DNA of 64,000 nt, taken from positions 9,646-73,645 of the forward strand of contig CAYSPT010000023.1 of NCBI GenBank assembly GCA_964432985.1, read 5' to 3'. This document shows positions 8,873-16,968 of the stretch, in pieces; the stretch's first letter is position 1; every line of letters starts with the position of its first letter. The stretch comes from CAYSPT01 sp964432985 (GTDB taxonomy: Bacteria; Muiribacteriota; CAYSPT01). Under the pieces are notes generated by a model. It searched no databases. It was given only the letters and a program-made list of their open reading frames with translations, and had not been told where the DNA came from. Position numbers and translations under genes: made by a program.

Positions 8873-8972
8873 NNNNNNNNNNNNNNNNNNNNNNNNNNNN
8901 NNNNNNNNNNNNNNNNNNNNNNNNNNNNNNNNNNNNNNNNNNNNNNNNNNNNNNNNNNNNNNNNNNNNNNNN
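8873..8972. other. Assembly gap, 100 N
   Basis: Exactly 100 N, the conventional size for an unknown gap. It swallows the end of sucD and borders a 56-bp tandem repeat. Confidence 0.95.
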
Positions 8973-8986
8973 TGACACCCGGTTTT

Positions 8987-9090
8987 CCGGTGTGGACGCG
9001 ATACAGTAGACGGAACACAAAAGTATGCGTGAAACGGATCACCCGGTGTGGACGCGATACAGTAGACGGAACACAAAAGTATGCGTATAG
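8987..9090 (+). repeat. 56-bp tandem repeat containing the larA start codon
   Basis: Two copies with period 56 (GGTGTGGACGCGATACAG starts at 8989 and 9045). Each ends in ...CACAAAAGT-ATGCGT, so the upstream copy carries a decoy ATG at 9025 and the downstream copy carries the real start at 9081. More copies may lie in the adjacent gap. Confidence 0.9.
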
Positions 9091-10766
9091 CGTTGAAGTA
9101 CGGACAGGCGGTCAGGGACCTCGAAATCTCTGACCGCCATGTTCTTGCAGTGCTGACTCCTCGTGAGATAGCGCCTCTGGCGGACATTCGTGAAGCGGTG
9201 CTGGCCAGCCTGCGGACTCCCGATTACGGAAAATCACTCGGTGACATTCTCACCCATGCCGTTGGGGCCTCCGGTGACATCGTTGGAGCATCCGGTGATG
9301 CCGCCGGAGCATCCGGTGACAACGGCCTGCGGATACTGGTCATCGTGAGTGATATCACCAGGTGTATTCCCCAGTACCCGTCTATTCTCGAAGTGCTGGT
9401 AGACGAAATCACCGCTTCCTGTCCGCAAGCGGACATCAACTTTCTCATTGCCAACGGAACACATCGGAGCATGACAGATGAAGAAATCCGTGCCATTTAC
9501 GGTGAGCGGCTCGCCGATAAGTACTGTTTTCACAATCACGATTGTGATTCTCCGGACCTGGTAAATCTCGGTACCATGTCGGGGGGAACACCTCTCCTGG
9601 TAAATCCTCTGGTACCTGACACCGATGTGGTAATCGTAACCGGCCGGGTCGCTCCCCACTATTTCGCAGGCTTTTCCGGTGGCCGGAAGTCTATTCTGCC
9701 GGGAGTCAGCGGCCGCTCCACCATACGGGCCAATCACAGCCGGGTCAACCATGACGGTGTCCAATTGGGAAGCCTGCGGGGCAATCCCATTAACGAAGAG
9801 ATGGTCGAAGCGGCCTTGCTGGCCGGTGTTGATTTTTCACTCATGATAACGTTGAGTCTTGAAAAAAAGGCAACGGCCGTGTTTTCGGGTGATATGTTGG
9901 ATACCCACGAAAAAGCCTGCTCCTACTGTCTGGACGCTTGCGGAGTCGTTCCCCGGGAGCGCTCCGATTGCGTCATCGTGTCTGCTGGAGGATTCCCTCA
10001 GGATATCAGTCTTTTTCAGATGCAGCGTTCCCTGCAGAATACCAGGGCACTGCTGAAGCCGGGAGGGACCTTTCTGCTGGTCGGTGAAGCGAGTGAAGGT
10101 ATCGGGCAGGACACCTTCGATACGTGGCTGACGGAAGCGGAATCGCCTTGTGATCTCGTGAATACTACCCGGGACAAAATTCTCGTCGGCGGTCACACTG
10201 CCGTTTTGGCTGGGAAACTTCTCTCCGAGCACACAATTTGCATGGTAAGTTCCCTTCCGCATGATATACTCAATAATATCTTTTACCGCGCTTTCAATAC
10301 CCTGGGGGAGGCCGTGGAGTTCGTGAGAAACAAGCATGGATCTGATTTTTCGGCGTACGTCGTACCCGACGGCGCGTTTCTGCTGGCCCATGAAGGTGAC
10401 CCGGCAGGGAACGATGATGTAGATAAGCACGATGATGTAAAAAAACGCAACGGCGGCAAAAGGGGCTTCTGGAAAAAAAGACAAAACCACCGCTCACGCA
10501 GAAAGCGCAAGTTCTCGAAGATAAGCTACATCGTGTGGGGACTCCTGCTGGGGATGCTGACCGGTTATCTCATCATGTGGTCCAACGGAAGCTCAGGCGG
10601 GGTGGTGCTTACCTTCTGGACATCGCTGGTTCATGACATCGTCACCATGGTGGGTGATCTCGTAACCTTTATCCTGACCAGGTTGGCGATAATTCTGGGT
10701 GGGACCGCCGGTGCAGTGGCCGGATACTATCTGTACCGCTGGCGTTACGAGAAGCCTGATCGCTGA
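9081..10766 (+). CDS. larA: LarA-family (DUF2088) nickel-pincer-type racemase with membrane C-terminal tail
   Basis: 561 residues; residues 1-~430 match LarA. Motifs: SDITR at 90-94, GTHR with His128, PHYFAGFSGGRK with His193 and Lys203, and ANHS with His219. The spacing His193-Lys203-His219 equals His174-Lys184-His200 of lactate racemase LarA, where the Lys carries the nickel-pincer cofactor and His residues bind Ni or act as acid/base. The fold should therefore bind that cofactor; the substrate (lactate or another 2-hydroxy acid) is unknown. No larB, larC or larE is in the window. A 21-bp repeat encodes three GASGD units at 61-81. Unusually, after ~residue 445 come a Lys/Arg-rich stretch and two hydrophobic helices (YIVWGLLLGMLTGYLIMW; LAIILGGTAGAVAGYYLY), which predict membrane attachment. 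Confidence 0.85.
   Translation: MRIALKYGQAVRDLEISDRHVLAVLTPREIAPLADIREAVLASLRTPDYGKSLGDILTHAVGASGDIVGASGDAAGASGDNGLRILVIVSDITRCIPQYPSILEVLVDEITASCPQADINFLIANGTHRSMTDEEIRAIYGERLADKYCFHNHDCDSPDLVNLGTMSGGTPLLVNPLVPDTDVVIVTGRVAPHYFAGFSGGRKSILPGVSGRSTIRANHSRVNHDGVQLGSLRGNPINEEMVEAALLAGVDFSLMITLSLEKKATAVFSGDMLDTHEKACSYCLDACGVVPRERSDCVIVSAGGFPQDISLFQMQRSLQNTRALLKPGGTFLLVGEASEGIGQDTFDTWLTEAESPCDLVNTTRDKILVGGHTAVLAGKLLSEHTICMVSSLPHDILNNIFYRAFNTLGEAVEFVRNKHGSDFSAYVVPDGAFLLAHEGDPAGNDDVDKHDDVKKRNGGKRGFWKKRQNHRSRRKRKFSKISYIVWGLLLGMLTGYLIMWSNGSSGGVVLTFWTSLVHDIVTMVGDLVTFILTRLAIILGGTAGAVAGYYLYRWRYEKPDR
9261..9323 (+). repeat. 21-bp in-frame tandem repeat, 3 copies, in the larA-like gene
   Basis: Units at 9261, 9282 and 9303 encode (V/A)GASGD(I/A/N). 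The insert lies in the N-terminal domain between the DILTHA helix and the first core strand, a likely surface loop. Confidence 0.9.
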
Positions 10767-10777
10767 TTTCCGGGGAT

Positions 10778-11779
10778 GTGCCAAGGGTGCTTACCGATAA
10801 TGACATAGCATACCGCTACCTGCCAGACCTTAGTATAGCGGTTCTCGGATACGGAAGTCAGGGACGGTCACAGGCGCTCAACTTGCGGGACAGCGGCTGC
10901 CGGGTCGTGGTCGGTCTCCGTCCCGAAAGCCCCCGACGCCGCCTCGCGGCTGACGATAAGTTCACCGTGCTGGACATACCTGCCGCGTCTCAATCTGCCG
11001 ACAGTATTTTTTTTCTCATTCCGGACGAGGCGCACGCAGAGGTATTTGACACCCTGGTCGCACCGGTTTTAAAACCGGGATGCCTGCTCGTTTTTGCTCA
11101 TGGATTCAGTGTGCATTACCGCCTGGTTACCCCCTCCGACGAGATGGATGTGGTGGTGGTGGCACCTAAAGGTATCGGTCCCAAGGTGCGTGAAGAGTAC
11201 CTGCGAGGTTCCGGAGTTCCTGGTGCGGTCGCCGTCGGACGTGATGCCACGGGCACGGCCCGGGCTAAAGCCCTCGAATTGTGTAAAGCTCTCGGATTTC
11301 TCCGTTGTGGTGTGGTGGAAACGACGGTGGCCGAGGAAACGGAAGTGGACCTGTTTACCGAGCAGGCCGTGCTGTGCGGCGGTCTGACCTCGTTGATAGA
11401 AGCCGCCTTCGACGTTCTGGTCGAAGCGGGGTACAGCCCCGAGATGGCATACCTGGAATGCTTGCACGAAATGAAGCTCATTGCCGATATGGTGCATCGC
11501 TGCGGTATTGCCGGGATGCGCGACAATATCAGCAGCGTTGCACTTCACGGTGACCTTTTTACCGGTCCCCGGATCGTGGACGGCAAGGTACGAAACACCT
11601 TAAAGACAGTGCTTTCCGATATCCGTGACGGAACCTTTTTTAAATCCTATCAGGATGAATTGGCCTCGGGCCGGAAACGTACCGGCGTACTCGTCGAGAA
11701 ATCAAAAAATCACCTGATCGAATCAACCGGCCGGCGTATTCGCGAGACCATGAAAAAAGGCGGCTGGACCGGAGAATAA
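10778..11779 (+). CDS. ilvC: Ketol-acid reductoisomerase, class I (IlvC)
   Basis: 333 residues, the usual class I length. N-terminal Rossmann domain: IAVLGYGSQGRSQALNLRDS, with Arg/Ser residues expected for NADPH. VAPKGIGPKVREEY holds the catalytic Lys region. The knotted C-terminal domain shows EVDLFTEQAVLCGG with the Mg-binding Asp and Glu, and YLECLHEMKLIADM with the second Glu pair. It converts acetolactate or acetohydroxybutyrate to the dihydroxy acid in branched-chain amino acid synthesis. The GTG start lies 11 bases after the larA stop. No other ilv or leu genes are nearby, which is unusual. The position of the substrate-gating SNTAEYG motif reads SSVALHG, so substrate preference could differ. 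Confidence 0.88.
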   Translation: MPRVLTDNDIAYRYLPDLSIAVLGYGSQGRSQALNLRDSGCRVVVGLRPESPRRRLAADDKFTVLDIPAASQSADSIFFLIPDEAHAEVFDTLVAPVLKPGCLLVFAHGFSVHYRLVTPSDEMDVVVVAPKGIGPKVREEYLRGSGVPGAVAVGRDATGTARAKALELCKALGFLRCGVVETTVAEETEVDLFTEQAVLCGGLTSLIEAAFDVLVEAGYSPEMAYLECLHEMKLIADMVHRCGIAGMRDNISSVALHGDLFTGPRIVDGKVRNTLKTVLSDIRDGTFFKSYQDELASGRKRTGVLVEKSKNHLIESTGRRIRETMKKGGWTGE

Positions 11780-11796
11780 TATGGTGGGTCGGGCTC

Positions 11797-11900
11797 GATT
11801 TGTTTGCTTTTTGGTTTAGACCGATATCTTGGGCATTGCTAATGGGTCATGCTTGATTTGTTTGCTTTTTGGTTTAGACCGATATCTTGGGCATTGCTAA
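11797..11900. repeat. 58-bp direct repeat copying the 3' end of hflX
   Basis: A 46-base identical block lies at 11797-11842 and 11855-11900 (period 58). The right copy contains the hflX stop (11874-11876) and last codons; the left copy is an extra, non-coding duplicate downstream of the gene. Confidence 0.9.
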
Positions 11901-12992
11901 ATCCAGTTCCTGATCTATCCTGGATACAAGCTTATCCAGTCCCTCTCCCGTCAGGGCTGATACGCACACCGAACCGGGGAATACCTGCTGACACCTGCTG
12001 CGGACTTTTTCGTTCGGCACCAAATCGGCCTTGTTGAACACGGTGAAACCAGGACGGCCTTCCGGGGCAATTTCCGCCATGGTGTCGATGGCTGTCCGGT
12101 GCTGTTGCTCCCAATCATCGTGAGATATATCCACCACGTTCAGGACCAGGTCTGCCAGGGCGGCTTCCTCCAGTGTGGCCCGGAAAGCTACCACCAGCAG
12201 ATGGGGAAGCCTCCTGATAAGCCCCACCGTATCGGCCAGCAGTATCGTGCGTCCGGATTGTGTACGCACTCTCCTGATAGTCGGGTCCAGGGTGGCAAAC
12301 AGCTTGTTGTCCACCAGCACATCAGCATCCGTAATGGCGTTGAGGAGTGTCGACTTTCCCACGTTGGTGTAGCCGAACAACGCTACCACGGGCACAGAAC
12401 GCTTACGGCGGCGTTTTCGCTGCTGTTTCCGTTGTTTTCGTATCTTGCCAATTTTTACCTTGAGCGTGGAAATACGCTGGAGAATACGGCGTCTGTCGAC
12501 TTCGAGTTGCTTTTCTCCGGGGCCCCGGGTCCCGATTCCTCCCCGTGCGCCGACCCCTCCCCGCTGCCGTGAAAGATGGGTCCACATCCTGGTGAGCCGG
12601 GGCAGCAGGTACTTGAGTTGGGCGTATTCCACCTGCAGTTTACCTTCCAGTGTCTGGGCCCGCTGGGCAAAAATATCCAGGATAATACCGGTCCGGTCGA
12701 TAACCTTGATATTGAACTGGCTCTCCAGGTTTCTTACCTGTACCGGGGTGAGTTCCTGCTCCGAGATGACCAGCCCAATGTCTGGATTGTTTCCCAGGTA
12801 CTCTTTGATTTCCTGGATCTTTCCTTTGCCGAGTAAGGATCCCGGCAGCGGTTTTTCCTTGAGCTGGCTGAAAATTTCTACTATTTCCGCCCCGGCTGTG
12901 GTGGCCAGAGACTTCAGTTCGTCCAGTCTGTCGTCGAACTCGAAACGTGACAGGCCGGTGTTGAGGGCGATGATGACCGCCTTTTCCGTCAC
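11874..12992 (-). CDS. hflX: GTPase HflX
   Basis: 372 residues. N-terminal HflX domain: LPGSLLGKGKIQEI and GIILDIFAQRAQTLEGKLQVE, then the Gly-rich GGVGARGGIGTRGPGEKQLE signature with its following helix. A strongly basic linker (KQRKQQRKRRRKR, ~194-206) leads into the G domain: G1 GYTNVGKST, G3 DTVGL and G4 NKAD. HflX binds the large ribosomal subunit and splits stalled or hibernating ribosomes under stress. GTG start with AGGAGG 7 bases upstream. The basic linker is longer and more charged than usual and may add rRNA contact. The stop region is duplicated downstream. Confidence 0.95.
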   Translation of the reverse strand: MTEKAVIIALNTGLSRFEFDDRLDELKSLATTAGAEIVEIFSQLKEKPLPGSLLGKGKIQEIKEYLGNNPDIGLVISEQELTPVQVRNLESQFNIKVIDRTGIILDIFAQRAQTLEGKLQVEYAQLKYLLPRLTRMWTHLSRQRGGVGARGGIGTRGPGEKQLEVDRRRILQRISTLKVKIGKIRKQRKQQRKRRRKRSVPVVALFGYTNVGKSTLLNAITDADVLVDNKLFATLDPTIRRVRTQSGRTILLADTVGLIRRLPHLLVVAFRATLEEAALADLVLNVVDISHDDWEQQHRTAIDTMAEIAPEGRPGFTVFNKADLVPNEKVRSRCQQVFPGSVCVSALTGEGLDKLVSRIDQELDLAMPKISV

Positions 12993-13017
12993 AGTGCTTC
13001 CTCCTTGCTGTGTTCGC

Positions 13018-14253
13018 TCATGAAGTGAATGAGTCAGTTAAAAACGAATCGAGTGCGTCTCCGGATACCGTCGTCATCCTGACCGAAGTATCCAGCTCGC
13101 CGGAAAACACCAGGTAGCGGTTTGCGTCCTGCACTATCCCGGTGGTAAATACAACGTCCTGTTCGAGAAAAACAGGACCGGTGACGCTTTTCTTAAGGTC
13201 CCGGTTGTATTCGAGAAAAGCTTCATCACAGATGTGGGTCACCTGCCAGGGATGCTCCGAGTCAAACAGCGCCGAGAAGGTACGGTAGATGCCCACCGGA
13301 TCGCCTTCCCGGTGCTCGACACCGTGGAACAATTCGAGAAAAAAACGTTTCCCATCCAGAAAAATGGGGACAGGCGGCGCGCCCGGTCCTATCTTTCGGT
13401 TGTACAGGCTGTTCTTGCGCATTGGGAGGACGATGCTGTCCACCGGTTTCCAGTGCAGCAGGTCGGGAGACTTCGCCGCACTGATGCTCTTGCCCGCCAG
13501 CAGGGGACTGTCCGGCAGAAAAGAGAGATGGATGTCGCTTCCTTCCGGCCTGGTGAGGGCATAGTACCGGTCTCCGACTACTTCGGGGAACAAGACGACG
13601 TCCTTGTTGTGATGCTCGAATATAACTCCCTTCGGCTCATAGTCCAGCCCATTGTCAGACACGTAAAGGCAGGTGCATATCTTGTTGAAGCCAACACCGA
13701 CCACCGTCATGTAATAGGTCGAATCGATGAGTGTAATACGGGCGTCTTCCACACCGAGCGCCTGGTAATCAAACCGGGGGAGAAGCACGCGGTCATAATG
13801 AACGTGGACGATCTCGCCCGCGGGATTAAGCTCCACCGGAAGCAGCCACGAGATAGAGGTCAGGCGCATGGCTTTCGTCCCGTTTTCAAGGTGCATCTCC
13901 AGGTGCCGCGGATCACTGAAATCAACGGATTCAGCCGGGTAGCGATCGATGACGAAACGTTGTTTGTCCGTGTCCATCCTGGGGGTGAGAATCCAGTCTC
14001 CATCCACCGCTTCCCGCAGTGCTTCAGCCACCCGTACCATGCACAGGATGGTACCGTCGGCAAGACGGGTCACGCCGGGATTGAAAACTCCGAGAATGAA
14101 CGTCTCCCGCCCCGTGTGCTGCCGAAGGGGCCGGAAGTCATCCCTAATATCTCCGGGGCTGAAAACGATACGGTCTTCACTAAAGGAAATGGTCATGGTC
14201 GTTATCTTAACAGAGCCATCTTCCCGATGACAATCAACTTCGTCATGCACCAA
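13018..14253 (-). CDS. GH130-like glycosidase/phosphorylase (mannoside phosphorylase family)
   Basis: About 411 residues, a five-bladed beta-propeller family protein. Visible GH130 hallmarks are FNPGVTRLADGTILCMVRV, the catalytic-acid segment GVEDARIT, KDVVLFPE, and IGPGAPPVPI followed by the YRTFSALFD segment. The family cleaves beta-mannosides with phosphate, releasing mannose-1-phosphate, or hydrolyses them. No transporter or other mannan gene is adjacent; the cupin at 1727 is the only other mannose-type gene. The listed start is GTG at 14253; an ATG at 14196 (MTISFSEDRI) fits family N-termini better and may be the true start. Confidence 0.8.
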   Translation of the reverse strand: MVHDEVDCHREDGSVKITTMTISFSEDRIVFSPGDIRDDFRPLRQHTGRETFILGVFNPGVTRLADGTILCMVRVAEALREAVDGDWILTPRMDTDKQRFVIDRYPAESVDFSDPRHLEMHLENGTKAMRLTSISWLLPVELNPAGEIVHVHYDRVLLPRFDYQALGVEDARITLIDSTYYMTVVGVGFNKICTCLYVSDNGLDYEPKGVIFEHHNKDVVLFPEVVGDRYYALTRPEGSDIHLSFLPDSPLLAGKSISAAKSPDLLHWKPVDSIVLPMRKNSLYNRKIGPGAPPVPIFLDGKRFFLELFHGVEHREGDPVGIYRTFSALFDSEHPWQVTHICDEAFLEYNRDLKKSVTGPVFLEQDVVFTTGIVQDANRYLVFSGELDTSVRMTTVSGDALDSFLTDSFTS

Positions 14254-14345
14254 CAGGCTAAGAATACGGTCAGTCTGTCAAAAGACACGGCGCATCTTAA
14301 AATATACGGCACTTTTTGAAAGATACGGGGTATATTATATATAAT

Positions 14346-14384
14346 TTGTAAACAAAATTGCCACTGTGGTATGATCAATATAAT
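14346..14384 (+). promoter_or_regulatory. Candidate sigma70 promoter before the envelope block
   Basis: TTGTAA at 14346-14351 and TATGAT at 14370-14375 are 18 bases apart; an overlapping pair, TTGCCA at 14358 and TATAAT at 14379, is 15 apart. The stretch is AT-rich and lies about 100 bases upstream of the 14477 start. Confidence 0.4.
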
Positions 14385-14476
14385 GCAGAATAAATAATGT
14401 GAATAACGTACTATCCGGCCCTAGGACCGACCTGTTTGACACGCACCATGGGCCACATGACGGAAGGAGAAAAAGA

Positions 14477-15121
14477 ATGATAATGACTATGCCGGGGGCC
14501 CTTACACGTGTTTTAGCTGTCATTCTGGTTGTTTGTCTGGCCGGCACCTGGGCCGCTCCGTGGTGCCTTTCATCCGCCGCGGCCTGCATCGATGATTCGG
14601 AATTATTAACCATTCCGGAAATAGAGGAACTTCTTCAAAAAGCACTGGTAAAGTTTGGAGGCCACTTCGAGGCTTTTAGCAAAGCGCTGGAAAGCAGGGA
14701 CTACCGGGTGATCGATATCCGCATGGTCAGCCTGATGACGAACTGGCTCATTCTCTACACCAAGTACCGGCGCAGGCTGACGGTGAGCCTGGAAAGTGCT
14801 TCGAAGGAGAAGGGGCCGGCGTCCAACCGTGAGAAACACGAAAAGATCTGCGCCAAAGCACAGCGCTGGGTGGATGAGATGGATGCGGTCAACGTGCTGC
14901 TTAATACCGTAAATAATAACCTGATGGACAATCGTTTAAGCGAAGTGAAAAAGCTGATTTCTGTTGTTGACGGTAAGATCCGGGGATTGTTCGTACCGGA
15001 GAAAGAGGGTGTCCCCGGTGCCCCAGCGGTTTCCGAACCAGCCCCAGCGGTTTCCGAACCAGCCCCAGCGGTTTCCGAACCAGCGCCGCCTGAAGCGGAC
15101 CAGTCAGTGCAGGGCAACTAA
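14477..15121 (+). CDS. Small secreted helical protein, paralogue of 22048-22656
   Basis: 214 residues. The start is chosen at 14477 because GGAAGGAGA lies 7 bases upstream; a signal peptide follows (LTRVLAVILVVCLAGTW, cleavage near AAA-C). The mature part is helical: SRDYRVIDIRMVSLMTNW and an AVNVLLNTVNNNLMDNRLSE segment. The same two segments, with SRxxRxxD and VNxLxxxxxxNxMxxxxxE patterns, occur in the minus-strand protein at 22048-22656. The tail is three in-frame VSEPAPA repeats. I do not recognise the family. It opens the run of envelope genes and is 6 bases from the next start. Confidence 0.75.
   Translation: MIMTMPGALTRVLAVILVVCLAGTWAAPWCLSSAAACIDDSELLTIPEIEELLQKALVKFGGHFEAFSKALESRDYRVIDIRMVSLMTNWLILYTKYRRRLTVSLESASKEKGPASNREKHEKICAKAQRWVDEMDAVNVLLNTVNNNLMDNRLSEVKKLISVVDGKIRGLFVPEKEGVPGAPAVSEPAPAVSEPAPAVSEPAPPEADQSVQGN
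15020..15082 (+). repeat. 21-bp in-frame tandem repeat, 3 copies
   Basis: Units GCCCCAGCGGTTTCCGAACC + A start at 15020, 15041 and 15062 and encode a Pro/Ala-rich APAVSEP tail. Confidence 0.9.
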
Positions 15122-15127
15122 CTCATT

Positions 15128-16423
15128 ATGGACCAGATCGATTTCATACAGGAAATCCTGAAGAAGATCGAGAGCACCGATCCGACTATTTCCCACGCGG
15201 CGCTTCTCATCTGTCAGGATATGGTTGATTCCAGGTTCCTGGAACCCCTGTTACGAAAATCGGAGAGCTCCAACCGCGAAGTCCGCCAGCTCGCCCAGGA
15301 CATGCTCAAGAACATGGTCACAGAGCTGGAAATATCTCACGAAGAACTCAAACAGCTGCAGATCAAGGTCCGCCTGGAAACAGCGTCCGACAAGCTTCAC
15401 GACCAGGATCCAGACCAACGGATCAAAGCAATCGAGTACATCACGCAGCACGTGGAAGACGACGAGCACCTGGAGATTCTGGTGCATCACCTGGAAGATG
15501 AGAAAGATCCCGGTGTTCAGATCGTTTTGGTCAAGTCCCTGTGGGCTTTTCAACATCCTGCGCTCATCACTGCGCTGAAAGGGTTTCTTGCCAGCGACAA
15601 CGAAGATCTACAGATCGAAGCGGCCAAATCGCTGCTTCGTCAGAAAAACGGCCGGTTCCTTTCGGAAATACAGTCGTTCATGAAGGGCAAATCCCAGAAC
15701 CTCCAATCTCAGATTGCCCGTGAGATTTGCCACACGCCGGTCTTGCTGGAAAGGCTTGCATTTGAATTCACCACTGTCAAATTGATCAAAGATCTGTTCG
15801 CCGACCGGGTGGGGACACGTCAGAAAGCGCTGCAAAAATTGGCCGGTGTCAATCATCCTCACATATCAATAGCCCTTCAGGCAGCGGTAGCCGATCCGGA
15901 TTCAAAAGTGCAGTTTGCTGCTAAAAAGCTCCTGTCACGTCCGTCAGGTCCCGCTGCTCCATCTGCCGCCGCACAGCCGCCGCGGCGAAAAGTGACGCGT
16001 AAGAAAACACCGGTTCCGCCGCCCCGTCCTTCCGCCGCCTACCAGCCGTATCTGACACTGATCGTCCTGGCCGTAGCATCATCGGTATTGGTCTGGTTCA
16101 TGGTGCGTGAAGGATCGGTTATGCTCGTCAAAACGGGGTCAGGGACCTCCTATTACCAGGACATGGATTCCGAAATGGAGCTGATATTGAAAAGCGGGAA
16201 ACTCCCGGCTGAAATCATGGAATTTAGAGGGTCCGTGTGCGAGGTGGATAAAAACAACACCGCCATGGTAGTGGAAGTGGATAGTTGTTACGTATCTTTT
16301 CCCCTGCCCGGGTCATTCAATAAAACATGCCGTGCCGGCGACACGGTAAGTGTGCAGGGTACCGCTGTTGGTTTGACCGAGTTCGGAACTATTATCGTAG
16401 AACCGGACAGTGTTGAGCCGTGA
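15128..16423 (+). CDS. Membrane HEAT-repeat protein with OB-like C-terminal domain
   Basis: 431 residues. Residues 1-~275 are HEAT repeats (DPTISHAALLICQDMVDSRF; DPDQRIKAIEYITQHVED; DSKVQFAAKKLL). A basic Pro-rich linker follows, then one transmembrane helix (YLTLIVLAVASSVLVWFMV, ~304-322), then ~100 residues outside. The end, with LPAEIMEFRGSVCEVDKN...AGDTVSVQGTAVG, looks like an OB-fold of the tRNA_anti-like type. Predicted topology: HEAT array in the cytoplasm, OB domain in the periplasm. It follows the secreted 14477 protein by 6 bases and precedes pilin-like proteins, so it may be a scaffold for that block. Function unknown. Confidence 0.8.
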   Translation: MDQIDFIQEILKKIESTDPTISHAALLICQDMVDSRFLEPLLRKSESSNREVRQLAQDMLKNMVTELEISHEELKQLQIKVRLETASDKLHDQDPDQRIKAIEYITQHVEDDEHLEILVHHLEDEKDPGVQIVLVKSLWAFQHPALITALKGFLASDNEDLQIEAAKSLLRQKNGRFLSEIQSFMKGKSQNLQSQIAREICHTPVLLERLAFEFTTVKLIKDLFADRVGTRQKALQKLAGVNHPHISIALQAAVADPDSKVQFAAKKLLSRPSGPAAPSAAAQPPRRKVTRKKTPVPPPRPSAAYQPYLTLIVLAVASSVLVWFMVREGSVMLVKTGSGTSYYQDMDSEMELILKSGKLPAEIMEFRGSVCEVDKNNTAMVVEVDSCYVSFPLPGSFNKTCRAGDTVSVQGTAVGLTEFGTIIVEPDSVEP

Positions 16424-16456
16424 TGATGGATACAGTGTGATGAGGTGGATAAAGCC

Positions 16457-16897
16457 ATGAGTGAGAATCCTCGTTTTCTTAACATAATCACCGTGATCAT
16501 ACTGCTGGTGTTTATCGCCGTGAGCGTGTCCTATTACGGTTTCGGCCAGAAGCAGCGCGGCCGGATGGTCGAGCGTCAGATCGCTGCAGTTTTAAACGCT
16601 TCCGACATCCTATCGAACATCAGGCTTAGCATAAAAAAGGACCCGTCACTGTTCTACCGGACTGATTACTCCCTTGGCCTCAAAGAGAATGTGCATTCAT
16701 CCGGCTCCGAATTCGGTTTCGTTACCCTTCAGTCGCGGGACATAGCGGATGTGAAAGATGCAGGCCTGGTGTCCGTCGGTGATACTATGAGCACGGATCA
16801 TTACCCGCCTTTGAGAGAAATAACCGTAACGGTTCATCCCGAAGCTGACCAGATGCACCCGGGAATTGAAGTGTCCACTGTGCTAACGCACCCTTAA
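16457..16897 (+). CDS. Single-pass membrane protein, possibly pilin-like
   Basis: 146 residues. After a short N-terminus, a hydrophobic helix (FLNIITVIILLVFIAVSVSYYG) continues into an amphipathic stretch (MVERQIAAVLNASDILSNIR), a layout seen in pseudopilins, though no GFTLIE-type prepilin peptidase site is present. The rest is predicted beta-rich and exported. ATG at 16457 is preferred over an upstream GTG because GAGG lies about 10 bases before it. The stop codon lies in the first unit of a 21-bp palindromic repeat. It is unrecognised as a family; neighbours suggest an envelope or secretion role. Confidence 0.65.
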   Translation: MSENPRFLNIITVIILLVFIAVSVSYYGFGQKQRGRMVERQIAAVLNASDILSNIRLSIKKDPSLFYRTDYSLGLKENVHSSGSEFGFVTLQSRDIADVKDAGLVSVGDTMSTDHYPPLREITVTVHPEADQMHPGIEVSTVLTHP

Positions 16898-16968
16898 GGT
16901 GCGTTCACGCACCCTTAAGGTGCGTTCACGCACCCCTGAGGTGCGTTCATGCATCCTTAAGGATGTGG
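16887..16968 (+). repeat. 21-bp palindromic tandem repeat, 4 copies, over a gene stop
   Basis: CGCACCCTTAAGGTGCGTTCA repeats at 16887, 16908, 16929 and, degenerate, 16950. Each unit holds a near-palindrome around CTTAAG that can form a short hairpin. The first unit supplies the TAA of the upstream gene and the last runs into the start region of the next. Confidence 0.9.
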
